64,000 nt of DNA from Maricaulis sp039978735. GTDB taxonomy: Bacteria; Pseudomonadota; Alphaproteobacteria; Caulobacterales; Maricaulaceae. Shown here one piece after another: positions 6,741 through 15,035 of the stretch. Made by a program: the position numbers and the translations under genes. The stretch lies in contig NZ_JBDWAS010000048.1 of assembly GCF_039978735.1 (NCBI RefSeq), positions 1 through 64,000 of the forward strand, given 5' to 3'. The notes beneath the pieces were generated by a model. That model saw nothing but the letters and a program-made list of their open reading frames with translations. It was not told the origin of the DNA and ran no database searches. Positions within the stretch are counted from its first letter, which is position 1. The number at the start of each line of letters is the position of its first letter.

Positions 6741-9700
6741 ACATATCGCCTCCTTGACCGGCGGGCTGACCCTCGCCTTGCTCGGTTCGACAGCCCTGGC
6801 CCAGACGGCCGGGGCGTTTGTCGTCGAGCGCACGGGTGCGGGCGCGCGCATCGTTATCGACTATGACGATGCGATCGCCAACGCGCGCCCCTCTGCCGCT
6901 GCCGATGTCGAACACACGGTTCTGATCGTCCGTCTGAGCGAGCCGCTGGAGGCGGATGTCGCCGGTCTGGCCGACCAGCTGGGCGATCTGGCGGCCCGTG
7001 CGCGTCTCGACCGCGACGGTTCGACCCTGCGTATCGCCCTCAACCAGACCGCCGACGCCCATGTGTCGTCGAGCTATGACCAGGTGGCGATCGACATCGT
7101 CCCCGTCGGCGCGCCGGCGCCTGCGCCCATCGTGTCGCCGCGCGAGGCGCGCGAGCGCGAAGAGGCGCGCCTGGCTGCCGAGCGCGCGGCCAATCCGCCG
7201 CCCGTGCCGCTTGTCGATGCACTGCCGGTGCAATACCGCGTCGGGCAGGCGACCGAATACACGCGGATCGAGTTTCTCTGGCCCCGCGAGGTCGGTTTCG
7301 AACTCGCGCAGACCGGCCATACAGCGACCGTCCGTTTTGACGCCCCGGCCGACATCGAGCTGGGCCGTCTGCGCGGATCGCCGCCGCGCTTCCTGGAAGG
7401 CGTCAGCGGCGAGCGCGATGTGAATGACTGGGTTCTCACGCTGGACGTGATGGACGGTGTCGAGGTGCGGGCCTGGAATGAGGGCGGTCGCGTCGTCGTC
7501 GACCTGCCCGATCCGGACGTGGCAAGCGCGGCAGCCCTGTTGGCCCAGCTTGGCGATCTGTCAGCGGAAGCGGGCGGTGAGCCTGAACCGGAAGAGACGG
7601 CTCCGGAAGAGAGTGCCGATACAGCAGCAACGGTCGCGGATACCGCAGAGACGGCGGCCCGCGGTCCTGCGCAGTTGCAGCCGGAACCAGCAGCCGAGCC
7701 CCTGCCCGCTGAAGACGAGCCCGCAGAAGCCGAACCGGTTGCCGAGACCCAATACGCCTCGGCCGACGCGCCGATTGTCGCCGAGGGCGGCGACCCCGTA
7801 CCGGCCGATGGTCGTGTGCGCGCGAATGTCTCCGAGTTCAACGGCGATCTGCGGGTCGAGTTCGACTGGGCAGCGCCGCTGGGAGCGGCCGTTTTCCGCC
7901 GGGGCGAGGCGGTCTGGATTGTCTTTGACGCTGCTGCCGACATCGACCTGCGCGAGATGGAAATGGCCAATCGCCGCCATGTGCGCGACTACACGGCCGT
8001 GCGCGGTGAGGACTGGTCGGCTGCGCGCATCGCCGTGCCCTCGACCTCGCAAGCCGAAGCACGGATCGATGGCGCCCGCTGGACGGTGGTGTTCTCCGAA
8101 CGGATCGACTCGCCGCCGCGCCCGATCAATGTCCGCCGCGATGCCCGCCGCACCCGGCCGGGGCGGATCCTGATGGATATCGCCGATCCGCGAGCCATCC
8201 GCTGGATCGAGGATCCCGTTGTGGGAGACCGGATCGGCGTTGTGACGGCCGGCGCGCCGGTACAGGGCCTGACCGCCCGCCGCGACTTTGTCGGCGGTGC
8301 GCTGTTGCCCAGCGCCCAGGGCGGCGCCGTGGAAGCCATCGCCGAGGATATCGAGATCAGCCTCATCACCTCGGGCGTGGCGATCAGCCGGCCCGAAGGG
8401 CTCAACCTGTCGCCGGCATCGGATGCCGCTGCCGCGGGCGCGGAAAGCTCGGTCCTCGCGAATATTTCCTCGCCGGCTCTGGTCTATTTCGACGCCTGGG
8501 ATGGCGACGGGTATTTCCGCCGCGACTGGAATGCGCGTCTGCGCCGTGCGGCGCTGGAAGAGGGCACGGACGGCAAGATCGCACTGGCCCGCTTCCTTCT
8601 GGCCAACGAGCTGGCACCGGAAGCGCTGGGCATGCTTGACCTTGCAATCCAGCAGGATGCCTCGCTGGCGAACGATCCCCATGTGCGCTCGCTGCAGGGT
8701 GTCGCCAGCTACATGATGGACCGGCTGACGGACGCCCAGACCTATTTCTCTCACCCCGCGCTGGCCGTCGATCCCGCCGCCGATCTGTGGCGTGCGATGA
8801 CAGCCGTCGGCGAGGAGCGCTGGGCCGATGCCCGCCGCCGTTTCGCGTCCGGTGACAGCACGATCTATTATTATCCTCCGGTCTGGCAGTCGCGCTTCCA
8901 GGTCGCGCATGCCCGTGCCGCGATGGAGCTCCACGACTACGCCGCTGCCCAGGACCTGCTCTACCGCGCCGAGGCGGGTGAACCGGATGACCGTACGCGT
9001 CGCGAGGCGCAATACATCCAGGCGCGCCTGGCCGAGGCCGATGGCCAGGTCGAACAGGCCATCGCGCTGCTGCAGGATCTGTCGGATTCCGGCGATGCGC
9101 AGATGGAAGCCAAGGCGCTGTCCGACCTTTATCGCCTGCAGCTGGCTGCGGGGCAGATCACCCGCACCGAGGCGATCGATGCGCTGGAAAACCTGCGCTT
9201 CCGCTGGCGCGGTGACACGATCGAACTGGATACCGTCCGGGCGCTCGGCGAGCTCTATGTCAGCGCCGGCGAATATGCGCGCGGGCTGGAAACGATGGAC
9301 ACCGCCCAGGCGCGCTTCCCGGATACCGAAGCCGGCCGCCGGATCGGTGAGGATATGGACGCGATCTTCCGCCGTCTCTTCCTCGATGGTGAGGCGGATC
9401 GTATGGACCCGGTCGAATCCGTCGCGATTTTCTATGAATACCAGCACCTCGTGCCGATCGGGGCCGATGGCGACCGTATGGTGCGCCGCCTGGCCGAACG
9501 CCTGATCGCCTTCGACCTGCTCGATCCGGCTTCCGAACTGCTGCAGCACCAGGTGGAATACCGCCTGCGCGAACCGCTCGCCCGGGCCCGCGTCGCGACC
9601 GATCTCGCGGTCGTCTATCTGATGGACCGGCGCTATGAGGACGCGATCAACGCCTTGCGGACATCCCGCATCGCCGGCCTGTCCGAAGAGCTGCGCAATG

Positions 9701-10170
9701 AGCGCTACCTGCTCGAGGCCCGCGCCTATTCCGAGCTGGGCCGCCATGAGCAGGCGCTGGAACTGATCGCCTCCGACCGCTCGGCCCCCGCCAACCGGCT
9801 GCGCGCCGATATCGCCTGGACCCAGCGGGACTGGCCGATGGCCGGCCGGCGGCTCGAGGCTCTGCTGGGCAATCGTTTTGCCGATACCGAGCCGCTGGAT
9901 GCGTCCGAAGAAGCCGATGTCATGCGTGCGGCGATTGCCTATTCCCTGGCCCGCGACACCGAATCCGCCGTGCGGCTGGGCGAGCGCTATGGCGATGCCA
10001 TGGCCGGGACGGAACAGGCGGCAGCGTTCGAGCTTCTGACCGATGAAAGCGCGCCGGCGGGCAATGCCCGATTCTCCGATCTCGCCACGCGGATCGCCAG
10101 CATCGACACGCTGGACGCCTTCATGGAGCCCTTCCGCGACCGCTTCACCAATAGCGGTGGACCGAGCTAG
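6724..10170 (+). CDS. Large exported TPR protein of the fliLM operon
   Basis: About 1148 residues. I chose TTG at 6724 because GGAGG (6713-6717) lies six bases upstream and it yields a clean signal peptide ending STALA (residues 22-26). The frame also opens at TTG 6703. After the signal are two beta-rich AMIN-like segments (about 30-115 and 360-480). An acidic Glu/Pro/Ala linker (about 280-345) separates them. A long helical region (about 585-1125) has repeated A-x3-L-x2-A patterns typical of TPRs. It probably acts in the periplasm. Co-transcription with fliM and motE points to motor or envelope assembly. The exact function is unknown. Confidence 0.85.
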   Translation: MPKAARHIASLTGGLTLALLGSTALAQTAGAFVVERTGAGARIVIDYDDAIANARPSAAADVEHTVLIVRLSEPLEADVAGLADQLGDLAARARLDRDGSTLRIALNQTADAHVSSSYDQVAIDIVPVGAPAPAPIVSPREAREREEARLAAERAANPPPVPLVDALPVQYRVGQATEYTRIEFLWPREVGFELAQTGHTATVRFDAPADIELGRLRGSPPRFLEGVSGERDVNDWVLTLDVMDGVEVRAWNEGGRVVVDLPDPDVASAAALLAQLGDLSAEAGGEPEPEETAPEESADTAATVADTAETAARGPAQLQPEPAAEPLPAEDEPAEAEPVAETQYASADAPIVAEGGDPVPADGRVRANVSEFNGDLRVEFDWAAPLGAAVFRRGEAVWIVFDAAADIDLREMEMANRRHVRDYTAVRGEDWSAARIAVPSTSQAEARIDGARWTVVFSERIDSPPRPINVRRDARRTRPGRILMDIADPRAIRWIEDPVVGDRIGVVTAGAPVQGLTARRDFVGGALLPSAQGGAVEAIAEDIEISLITSGVAISRPEGLNLSPASDAAAAGAESSVLANISSPALVYFDAWDGDGYFRRDWNARLRRAALEEGTDGKIALARFLLANELAPEALGMLDLAIQQDASLANDPHVRSLQGVASYMMDRLTDAQTYFSHPALAVDPAADLWRAMTAVGEERWADARRRFASGDSTIYYYPPVWQSRFQVAHARAAMELHDYAAAQDLLYRAEAGEPDDRTRREAQYIQARLAEADGQVEQAIALLQDLSDSGDAQMEAKALSDLYRLQLAAGQITRTEAIDALENLRFRWRGDTIELDTVRALGELYVSAGEYARGLETMDTAQARFPDTEAGRRIGEDMDAIFRRLFLDGEADRMDPVESVAIFYEYQHLVPIGADGDRMVRRLAERLIAFDLLDPASELLQHQVEYRLREPLARARVATDLAVVYLMDRRYEDAINALRTSRIAGLSEELRNERYLLEARAYSELGRHEQALELIASDRSAPANRLRADIAWTQRDWPMAGRRLEALLGNRFADTEPLDASEEADVMRAAIAYSLARDTESAVRLGERYGDAMAGTEQAAAFELLTDESAPAGNARFSDLATRIASIDTLDAFMEPFRDRFTNSGGPS

Positions 10171-10182
10171 GGATCTGACGGG

Positions 10183-10533
10183 CTAGGTCAGGTTCGCCAT
10201 TGCGAGCACGAAGATGCTCCAGGCGAATAGCCAGATCAGCATCCCGGCTGCGGGGACGGCTGGAAAAAGCGAATTCACCGCGAAGACCACCAGACCGGCA
10301 ATGATCAAGCTGGCCAGCACCGCCAAGTTTGCCTTGAAATAAGACGTACTTCTCTTCGGGATAAACAGAGCCTGGGCGGTGCTGACGACAGTCGCCATGA
10401 GTAAGCCGAGTGCAATCACGGCAAGCCAGTGGGCGTCTTCCCGGAACATGGCGATACCGATTGAAGAGCAGATGGCGGTGTGAAAACCGACAGTGGCGAA
10501 TGTTCTGAGAAGGCTGACCTCGCCCTTGTCCAT
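10183..10533 (-). CDS. Small multispanning membrane protein downstream of fliP (unknown)
   Basis: A 116-residue protein with about four hydrophobic helices (near residues 10-28, 36-54, 66-85 and 93-113). A short cytoplasmic loop contains PKRSTSYFK. I recognise no family. It starts 13 bases after the fliP stop on the same strand, so it is probably in the fliO-fliP transcript. It is convergent with the large TPR gene, with only 12 bases between their stops. Real coding is supported by the hydrophobic pattern and the absence of an alternative frame. Confidence 0.65.
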   Translation of the reverse strand: MDKGEVSLLRTFATVGFHTAICSSIGIAMFREDAHWLAVIALGLLMATVVSTAQALFIPKRSTSYFKANLAVLASLIIAGLVVFAVNSLFPAVPAAGMLIWLFAWSIFVLAMANLT

Positions 10534-10546
10534 GCAAGGCCCCCGG

Positions 10547-11302
10547 TCAGCCCCCGCCTATCGTCCCGAAACTCTGCATCAGCGAGCCGGTGACGAGGCG
10601 CCAGCCGTCGATCAGGACGAAGAAGATCAGCTTGAATGGCAGGGAGATCACGATCGGCGGCAGCATCATCATGCCCATCGACATGAGGATGGAGGAGACG
10701 ACGAGGTCGATGATCAGGAAGGGGATGAAGAGCAGGAAGCCGATCTCGAAGGCGCGGCGCAGTTCGGAAATCATGAACGCAGGCGCGACGATCCAGAAAG
10801 AGGTGGCTTCCGGCGTATCGGGCAGAGGCTGTTCCGACATCTCGATGAACAGCGCCAGATCGTCCTCGCGCGTGTGGGCCAGCATGAAGGTCTTCAGCGG
10901 ACCGGTCGACAGGTCGAAGGCCTCGGTCAGCTCGATCTCGTCTTCCATCAGGGGCTGGATGCCCCGTTCGTAGGACTGGGTGAAGACCGGCGCCATGATG
11001 AATCCGGTCAGGAAGATCGCCAGCGAGACGAGGACGGCGTTCGGCGGGCTCTGCTGCAGGCCCAGCCCGGTGCGCAGCAGCGACAGCACGACGATGATCC
11101 GCACAAAGCTGGTCGTCATGATGATGATGGACGGCGCCAGCGAGAGAATGGTGAGCAGGGCGATCAGCTGCAGCACACGCTCGGTCAGATCGCCTTCGGT
11201 GCCGGTATCGATCGTGATGCTCTGCGCCTCGGCTCCGGCCCCCAGGAGGGTGATGATGCCGAGGACGAAAAGCGCGGCGCAGACCCAGAAGCCCTTTTTC
11301 AT
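10547..11302 (-). CDS. fliP: Flagellar type III export gate protein FliP
   Basis: A 251-residue core subunit of the FliPQR export gate. A cleavable signal peptide (about residues 1-27, ending AEAQ) is a known FliP trait. Conserved stretches include MTTSFVRIIVVLSLLRTGLG and PNAVLVSLAIFLTGFIM in the N-terminal half, and a C-terminal FLLFIPFLIIDLVVSSILMS block. Its ATG overlaps the fliO stop by four bases. Confidence 0.97.
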   Translation of the reverse strand: MKKGFWVCAALFVLGIITLLGAGAEAQSITIDTGTEGDLTERVLQLIALLTILSLAPSIIIMTTSFVRIIVVLSLLRTGLGLQQSPPNAVLVSLAIFLTGFIMAPVFTQSYERGIQPLMEDEIELTEAFDLSTGPLKTFMLAHTREDDLALFIEMSEQPLPDTPEATSFWIVAPAFMISELRRAFEIGFLLFIPFLIIDLVVSSILMSMGMMMLPPIVISLPFKLIFFVLIDGWRLVTGSLMQSFGTIGGG

Positions 11303-11628
11303 GCCGCATCCTCCGTCTCGATGTCGGGGGTCCGGGGCGCAGCGGCCGGCCGGCTGGCCAGCACGGTTTCCGCTTCCGCTCCCAGAAGGACCACATGTTC
11401 GGTGTCGTCAGCCTGCACGATGACCACGCGGCGGCGCGGGTCGATCACCAGGGTTTCCTTGAGGCTCAGCCGGCGCTCTGTGCCAGCGCCGAAGCCGCGC
11501 AGGCCGGTCATGCCCTGCAGGATCCAGCCGCGGCGCACGGCATAGCCGAACAGGCCGAGCCCGCCCACGAGCACGGCAAGCACCGAGACGGCGAAGAAGT
11601 AGTGGGTCCAGTTGACGATGTCGCTCAT
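11299..11628 (-). CDS. fliO: Flagellar biosynthesis protein FliO
   Basis: A 109-residue bitopic protein that helps assemble the FliP ring. One membrane helix (about residues 9-30) is followed by a small cytoplasmic beta domain with RLSLKETLVIDPRRRVVIVQADD and a HVVLLGA strand, as in FliO. It is short, as usual for alphaproteobacteria. Position directly before fliP with ATGA overlap supports the call. Its promoter region is shared with the divergent flgB operon and holds a CtrA-type box. Confidence 0.85.
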   Translation of the reverse strand: MSDIVNWTHYFFAVSVLAVLVGGLGLFGYAVRRGWILQGMTGLRGFGAGTERRLSLKETLVIDPRRRVVIVQADDTEHVVLLGAEAETVLASRPAAAPRTPDIETEDAA

Positions 11629-11674
11629 CGGGCCATTGCCTCATAAGAGATTACCCGCTTGTCCGGTGATGCGG

Positions 11675-11689
11675 TTAAGTGCGCGTTAA
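11675..11689. promoter_or_regulatory. CtrA-type box TTAA-N7-TTAA between fliO and flgB
   Basis: TTAA at 11675-11678 and TTAA at 11686-11689 are separated by exactly seven bases, the consensus for the cell-cycle regulator CtrA. The second half is followed by C, as in the TTAAC form. The box lies between divergent operons fliO-fliP and flgB-flgC-fliE, so it could serve either or both. A further TTAAC occurs near 11708. CtrA control of early flagellar operons is established in Caulobacter; here it is predicted. Confidence 0.7.
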
Positions 11690-11734
11690 CTGTGACGGCC
11701 CACCTTCGTTAACGGTAGAAAAGGGGATTCGCGG

Positions 11735-12175
11735 ATGCGGCCCGACGACGTGTCAGTGCTGGCACTTCTTCGACAGTCGATGAGCTTCAACACCGAGCGC
11801 CAGCGGGTGATCTCGGAGAATGTGGCCAATGCGAACACGCCCGGCTACACCGCGAAGGATCTCGACGAGAGCGAATTCAATCGCGCGGTACAGCGCCAGA
11901 TGCGCGGCCACGAGGCCGGCAATGGCCCGTCGCGCGTGCGCATGCTGACCAGCGAGGCCGGGCACATGTCCGGTTCTGCCGGCGGTTCGGCATCGCGCAA
12001 TTGGGGAACGACCGACGCGCCGGATTCCGAGACCACGGTCAACGGCAATTCGGTCGTGCTGGAAGAACAGATGGTGCGGGCCCAGGAAACGCGCATGCAG
12101 TACGAGAGCGCGCTGACCCTGTACCAGAAGAGCCTGGGGCTGATCCGTATGGCGATCAAGCCGGCCGGGCGTTAA
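11735..12175 (+). CDS. flgB: Flagellar proximal rod protein FlgB
   Basis: A 146-residue rod subunit. The N-terminal motif ISENVANANTPGYTAKDL and the C-terminal helix with YQKSLGLIRMAI are typical. The middle is Gly/Ser-rich. There is no signal peptide, as expected for a type III substrate. It is the first gene of flgB-flgC-fliE, 46 bases after the CtrA-type box. The gap to flgC is 15 bases. Confidence 0.94.
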   Translation: MRPDDVSVLALLRQSMSFNTERQRVISENVANANTPGYTAKDLDESEFNRAVQRQMRGHEAGNGPSRVRMLTSEAGHMSGSAGGSASRNWGTTDAPDSETTVNGNSVVLEEQMVRAQETRMQYESALTLYQKSLGLIRMAIKPAGR

Positions 12176-12190
12176 TCGAGGAGCTAGAGG

Positions 12191-12604
12191 ATGAGCGACG
12201 CATCTGACGCCATGTCGATCTCTGCAGCCGGCCTTCGGGCCCAGGCAGCGCGCATGCGCATCATCTCGGAAAACCTGGCCAACGCCGATTCCACGGCGCG
12301 CGAGCCGGGCGGGGATCCCTATCGCCGCCAGATCCCGGTCTTCGAGGCCGAGCTGGATCGCGTGACGGGGCTGAGCCATGTCCGCATGAATGATGTCGCC
12401 TACGACCAGAGCGAATTCACGCTGGAATTCGATCCCGGCCACCCGGCCGCGGACGAAGCCGGCTATGTGCGCACCTCCAATGTCGAGACCCTGGTCGAGA
12501 TGATGGATATGCGTGAGGCGATGCGCTCCTACGAAGCCAATCTGAACATGATCGAAAACAGCCGGCGCATGCAGGAGCGTACGCTGGACCTGCTGCGCCG
12601 CTAG
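12191..12604 (+). CDS. flgC: Flagellar proximal rod protein FlgC
   Basis: A 137-residue rod subunit. ISENLANADSTA near the N-terminus and GYVRTSNVETLVEMMDMREAM in the C-terminal half are conserved in FlgC. GAGG occurs just before the ATG. It follows flgB by 15 bases. Length matches the family (134-140). Confidence 0.95.
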   Translation: MSDASDAMSISAAGLRAQAARMRIISENLANADSTAREPGGDPYRRQIPVFEAELDRVTGLSHVRMNDVAYDQSEFTLEFDPGHPAADEAGYVRTSNVETLVEMMDMREAMRSYEANLNMIENSRRMQERTLDLLRR

Positions 12605-12642
12605 AACCGCGCGCGCCGCTCTCAGAATGAGGATGTGAGCCC

Positions 12643-12957
12643 ATGGCAGCCGATCTTTCCGCCGTCCAGGCCTATCAGGCCGCGGTCCGTGCCGCCCAGC
12701 AATCGGTGGGTGGTGCCAAAGAAGCCGAAGCGACGCCGTCGCTCGACTTCGGCAATATGGTCTCCTCGGCCATTGCCGATACGTCCGGCGCCCTGGCCAA
12801 TGCCGAACAGATGACCGCCGCCGCCGCCGCCGGTGAAGCCGAGCTGCTGGACGTGGTCACGGCTGTCTCCGCCGCCGAGATATCGCTGGAAACCGTCGTT
12901 GCCGTGCGCGACGAGGTGGTCCGCGCCTACCAGGAAATCCTGCGCATGCCGATCTAG
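12643..12957 (+). CDS. fliE: Flagellar hook-basal body junction protein FliE
   Basis: A 104-residue adaptor between the MS ring and the rod. The C-terminal half carries the FliE pattern with ELLDVVTAVSAAEISLETVVAVRDEV and ends YQEILRMPI. The N-terminus is Ala/Gln-rich. It is the last gene of flgB-flgC-fliE and is followed by a strong terminator. fliF, which often follows fliE, is not here. Confidence 0.92.
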   Translation: MAADLSAVQAYQAAVRAAQQSVGGAKEAEATPSLDFGNMVSSAIADTSGALANAEQMTAAAAAGEAELLDVVTAVSAAEISLETVVAVRDEVVRAYQEILRMPI

Positions 12958-12983
12958 GGCCGCTGACCGATACGAAGATACAC

Positions 12984-13012
12984 AAGACCCCGGCCGTGGC
13001 CGGGGTCTTTTT
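12984..13012 (+). terminator. Rho-independent terminator after fliE
   Basis: AAGACCCCGGCC and GGCCGGGGTCTT form a perfect stem with a two-base loop, followed by a T-run at 13008-13012. It ends the flgB-flgC-fliE transcript and lies only 11 bases before the convergent DUF885 gene stop. Confidence 0.9.
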
Positions 13013-13022
13013 CTGTCTGCTT

Positions 13023-14876
13023 CTATTGCGCGGACTGGACCGAGGCCGTCCAGGCCCCGACTTCCTCGGTCAGCATCGACAGCGGGATCTGGCCTGAGGC
13101 CAGAACCGTGTCGTGGAAGGCCCGAACGTCGAAGGCATCGCCCAGCGTGCGCTCTGCCTGCTCGCGCAGGGCGACGATATGGTTCTTGCCGACCTGGTAG
13201 GCTGTCGCCTGGCCGGGGAAGACCACATAGCGCTCGACCGCCGGAATGATGTCGGCGTCTGAATTGGGCGTGTTCTCCTGCAGGTAGGCGATGGCCTCCT
13301 CACGCGACCAGCCATTGGCATGCAGGCCGGTATCGACCACCAGACGGCAAGCCCGCCACAGCTCCATCGCGATGCGGCCCGCATTGAGATACGGGTCCGA
13401 ATACAGCCCCATCTCGACCGGCAGGGATTCCGCATACAGGCCCCAGCCTTCCGCATAGGCGGTGTAGCCGACGAATTGGCGGAAGCGGGGCAGGTTCTCC
13501 ATTTCCTGCTGGATCGACCGCTGCAGATGGTGGCCCGGAATGCCCTCATGATAGGCCAGCGTCGCCATCTGGTAGGTGGGCACGCTCGTCATGTCGCGCA
13601 GATTGACATAGTAGACCGCGGGCCGTGAGCCATCGGGCGTGGCGTTCTCGTAGAAGGCCAGGCCGGCGCCGGCCTCGCGGAAGGGTTCCACCCGCCGCAC
13701 GACCAGTTCCGCTTCGGGCAGGGTGCCGAAGAATTCGGGCAGGCGTTCGCGCACCGTCTCGATGATTTCCGTCGCGCGCTGCATGTAGGCCGCGCGGCCC
13801 TCTTCGGTGTCCGGATAGTAGAATTGCGGGTCCTCGCGCAGGAAGACGAAGAAATCCTGCAGGCTGCCCTCGAAACCGGTCTGCGCCATCACCTCGCGCA
13901 TTTCGGCGTGCAGCCGGTCGACTTCAGCCAGGCCCAGCGCGTGGATTTCCTGCGCCGTCATGTCGGTCGTGGTGAAGCCGGCGAGCAGGTTGTTGTAGAA
14001 GGCCTCGCCATCGGGCAGGTCTGCAACGCCATCGGCCGTCGTCGAGCGGTCCCGATGATCCACCAGCATGGCTTCCAGGCGCGCATAGACCGGTCCGAAG
14101 TCTTCGAGCAGGGCCGTGCGGGCCTGGTCCAGCAGCGCGGTCCGTTCGGCATCCGTCAGGTCGAGGGCGCCGACCTTGCGCTGGAAGTCTGCCCAGAGGG
14201 GATGATCCGGACCGTCATCGAAGGGGGCGCCGGTCTGCAGGCCCTGCACTGTGGACAGGACGCGGTCATAGACCCAGGCGGGCGCCTCGATGCCCTGGTC
14301 AAACCGGTATTCGGCTTCGGCGATGTGCATGTCCATCACATCGTCCAGGGTCGACAGCCGCTGGATATAGGCCTCGGCGTGATCCGCGGTCTCGATCCGG
14401 TGCTGGCCGATCAGAAAGGCCAGATAGCCCGTATGCGGCCCGAACAGCTGGTTGAAGACATAGCCGTAGCGGTCGAAAGGTTCAGACTCCGCGGCGCGTT
14501 CGGCGCTGTATTCGAACAGGCGCCAGGACATCTGGCCCACCGGGTCGAGTGCGTCGAAGTCGAACCGCGTGCGCATCTCCTCAAGCCGGGCCAGGCTGCG
14601 CTGGTTTGCGGCCTCGAGTGCGTCCTGGCTGATATCGTTCCAGCGGCCATAGTCCTCGTCGATAATGCCCAGCCCGGTCTTGTTGGCCGGGAAGTATTCC
14701 AGCTCTTCCTCGAAATTGCCTGCGAACCAGGCGTTCAGGCGATCGGTTTCCGTTTCCTGCGCGATGGACTGGAGCGCGGCGCCCTGTGCGAATGCGGGTG
14801 CCGCGGCGGCAACCGATACGGTGATGCTGGACGCCAGCAGGACGGCACGCAGCGGTGCGAATTTGGCAAATGACAT
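13023..14876 (-). CDS. DUF885 family exported metallopeptidase-like protein 1
   Basis: A 617-residue protein with a Sec signal peptide (about residues 1-31, ending APAFAQ) and no lipobox, unlike its three neighbours. The DUF885 hallmark HEGIPGHH is at residues 443-450. Here the His/Glu set resembles a zinc-peptidase site (HExxxH). Further conserved parts are DFFVFLREDPQFYYP, YTAYAEGWGLYAE and WRACRLVVDTGLHA. Substrate is unknown; a peptide-degrading role in the periplasm is inferred. It is the downstream-most of four tandem paralogues and has its own upstream region. Confidence 0.88.
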   Translation of the reverse strand: MSFAKFAPLRAVLLASSITVSVAAAAPAFAQGAALQSIAQETETDRLNAWFAGNFEEELEYFPANKTGLGIIDEDYGRWNDISQDALEAANQRSLARLEEMRTRFDFDALDPVGQMSWRLFEYSAERAAESEPFDRYGYVFNQLFGPHTGYLAFLIGQHRIETADHAEAYIQRLSTLDDVMDMHIAEAEYRFDQGIEAPAWVYDRVLSTVQGLQTGAPFDDGPDHPLWADFQRKVGALDLTDAERTALLDQARTALLEDFGPVYARLEAMLVDHRDRSTTADGVADLPDGEAFYNNLLAGFTTTDMTAQEIHALGLAEVDRLHAEMREVMAQTGFEGSLQDFFVFLREDPQFYYPDTEEGRAAYMQRATEIIETVRERLPEFFGTLPEAELVVRRVEPFREAGAGLAFYENATPDGSRPAVYYVNLRDMTSVPTYQMATLAYHEGIPGHHLQRSIQQEMENLPRFRQFVGYTAYAEGWGLYAESLPVEMGLYSDPYLNAGRIAMELWRACRLVVDTGLHANGWSREEAIAYLQENTPNSDADIIPAVERYVVFPGQATAYQVGKNHIVALREQAERTLGDAFDVRAFHDTVLASGQIPLSMLTEEVGAWTASVQSAQ

Positions 14877-14981
14877 GATTTCCCCTCAGCCTGTTGAATC
14901 GGCAAGATCGGGGACGCCGTCCTTCGGGACTCTGGCGCCGCGCTTACAGCGCCGTAATACCGCGCCGGTTGCCGCAAACGA

Positions 14982-15011
14982 AAAGGCCCTCCGGGCAAGC
15001 GGAGGGCCTTT
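14982..15011 (-). terminator. Terminator downstream of the DUF885 gene 2
   Basis: AAAGGCCCTCCG and CGGAGGGCCTTT form a perfect 12-base-pair stem with a six-base loop. The arms themselves end in A/T runs. It lies 25 bases beyond the stop of DUF885 gene 2 on the minus strand and separates that gene from DUF885 gene 1. Confidence 0.8.
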
Positions 15012-15035
15012 GAATGCCGACGGGCAGAAGGCGGT

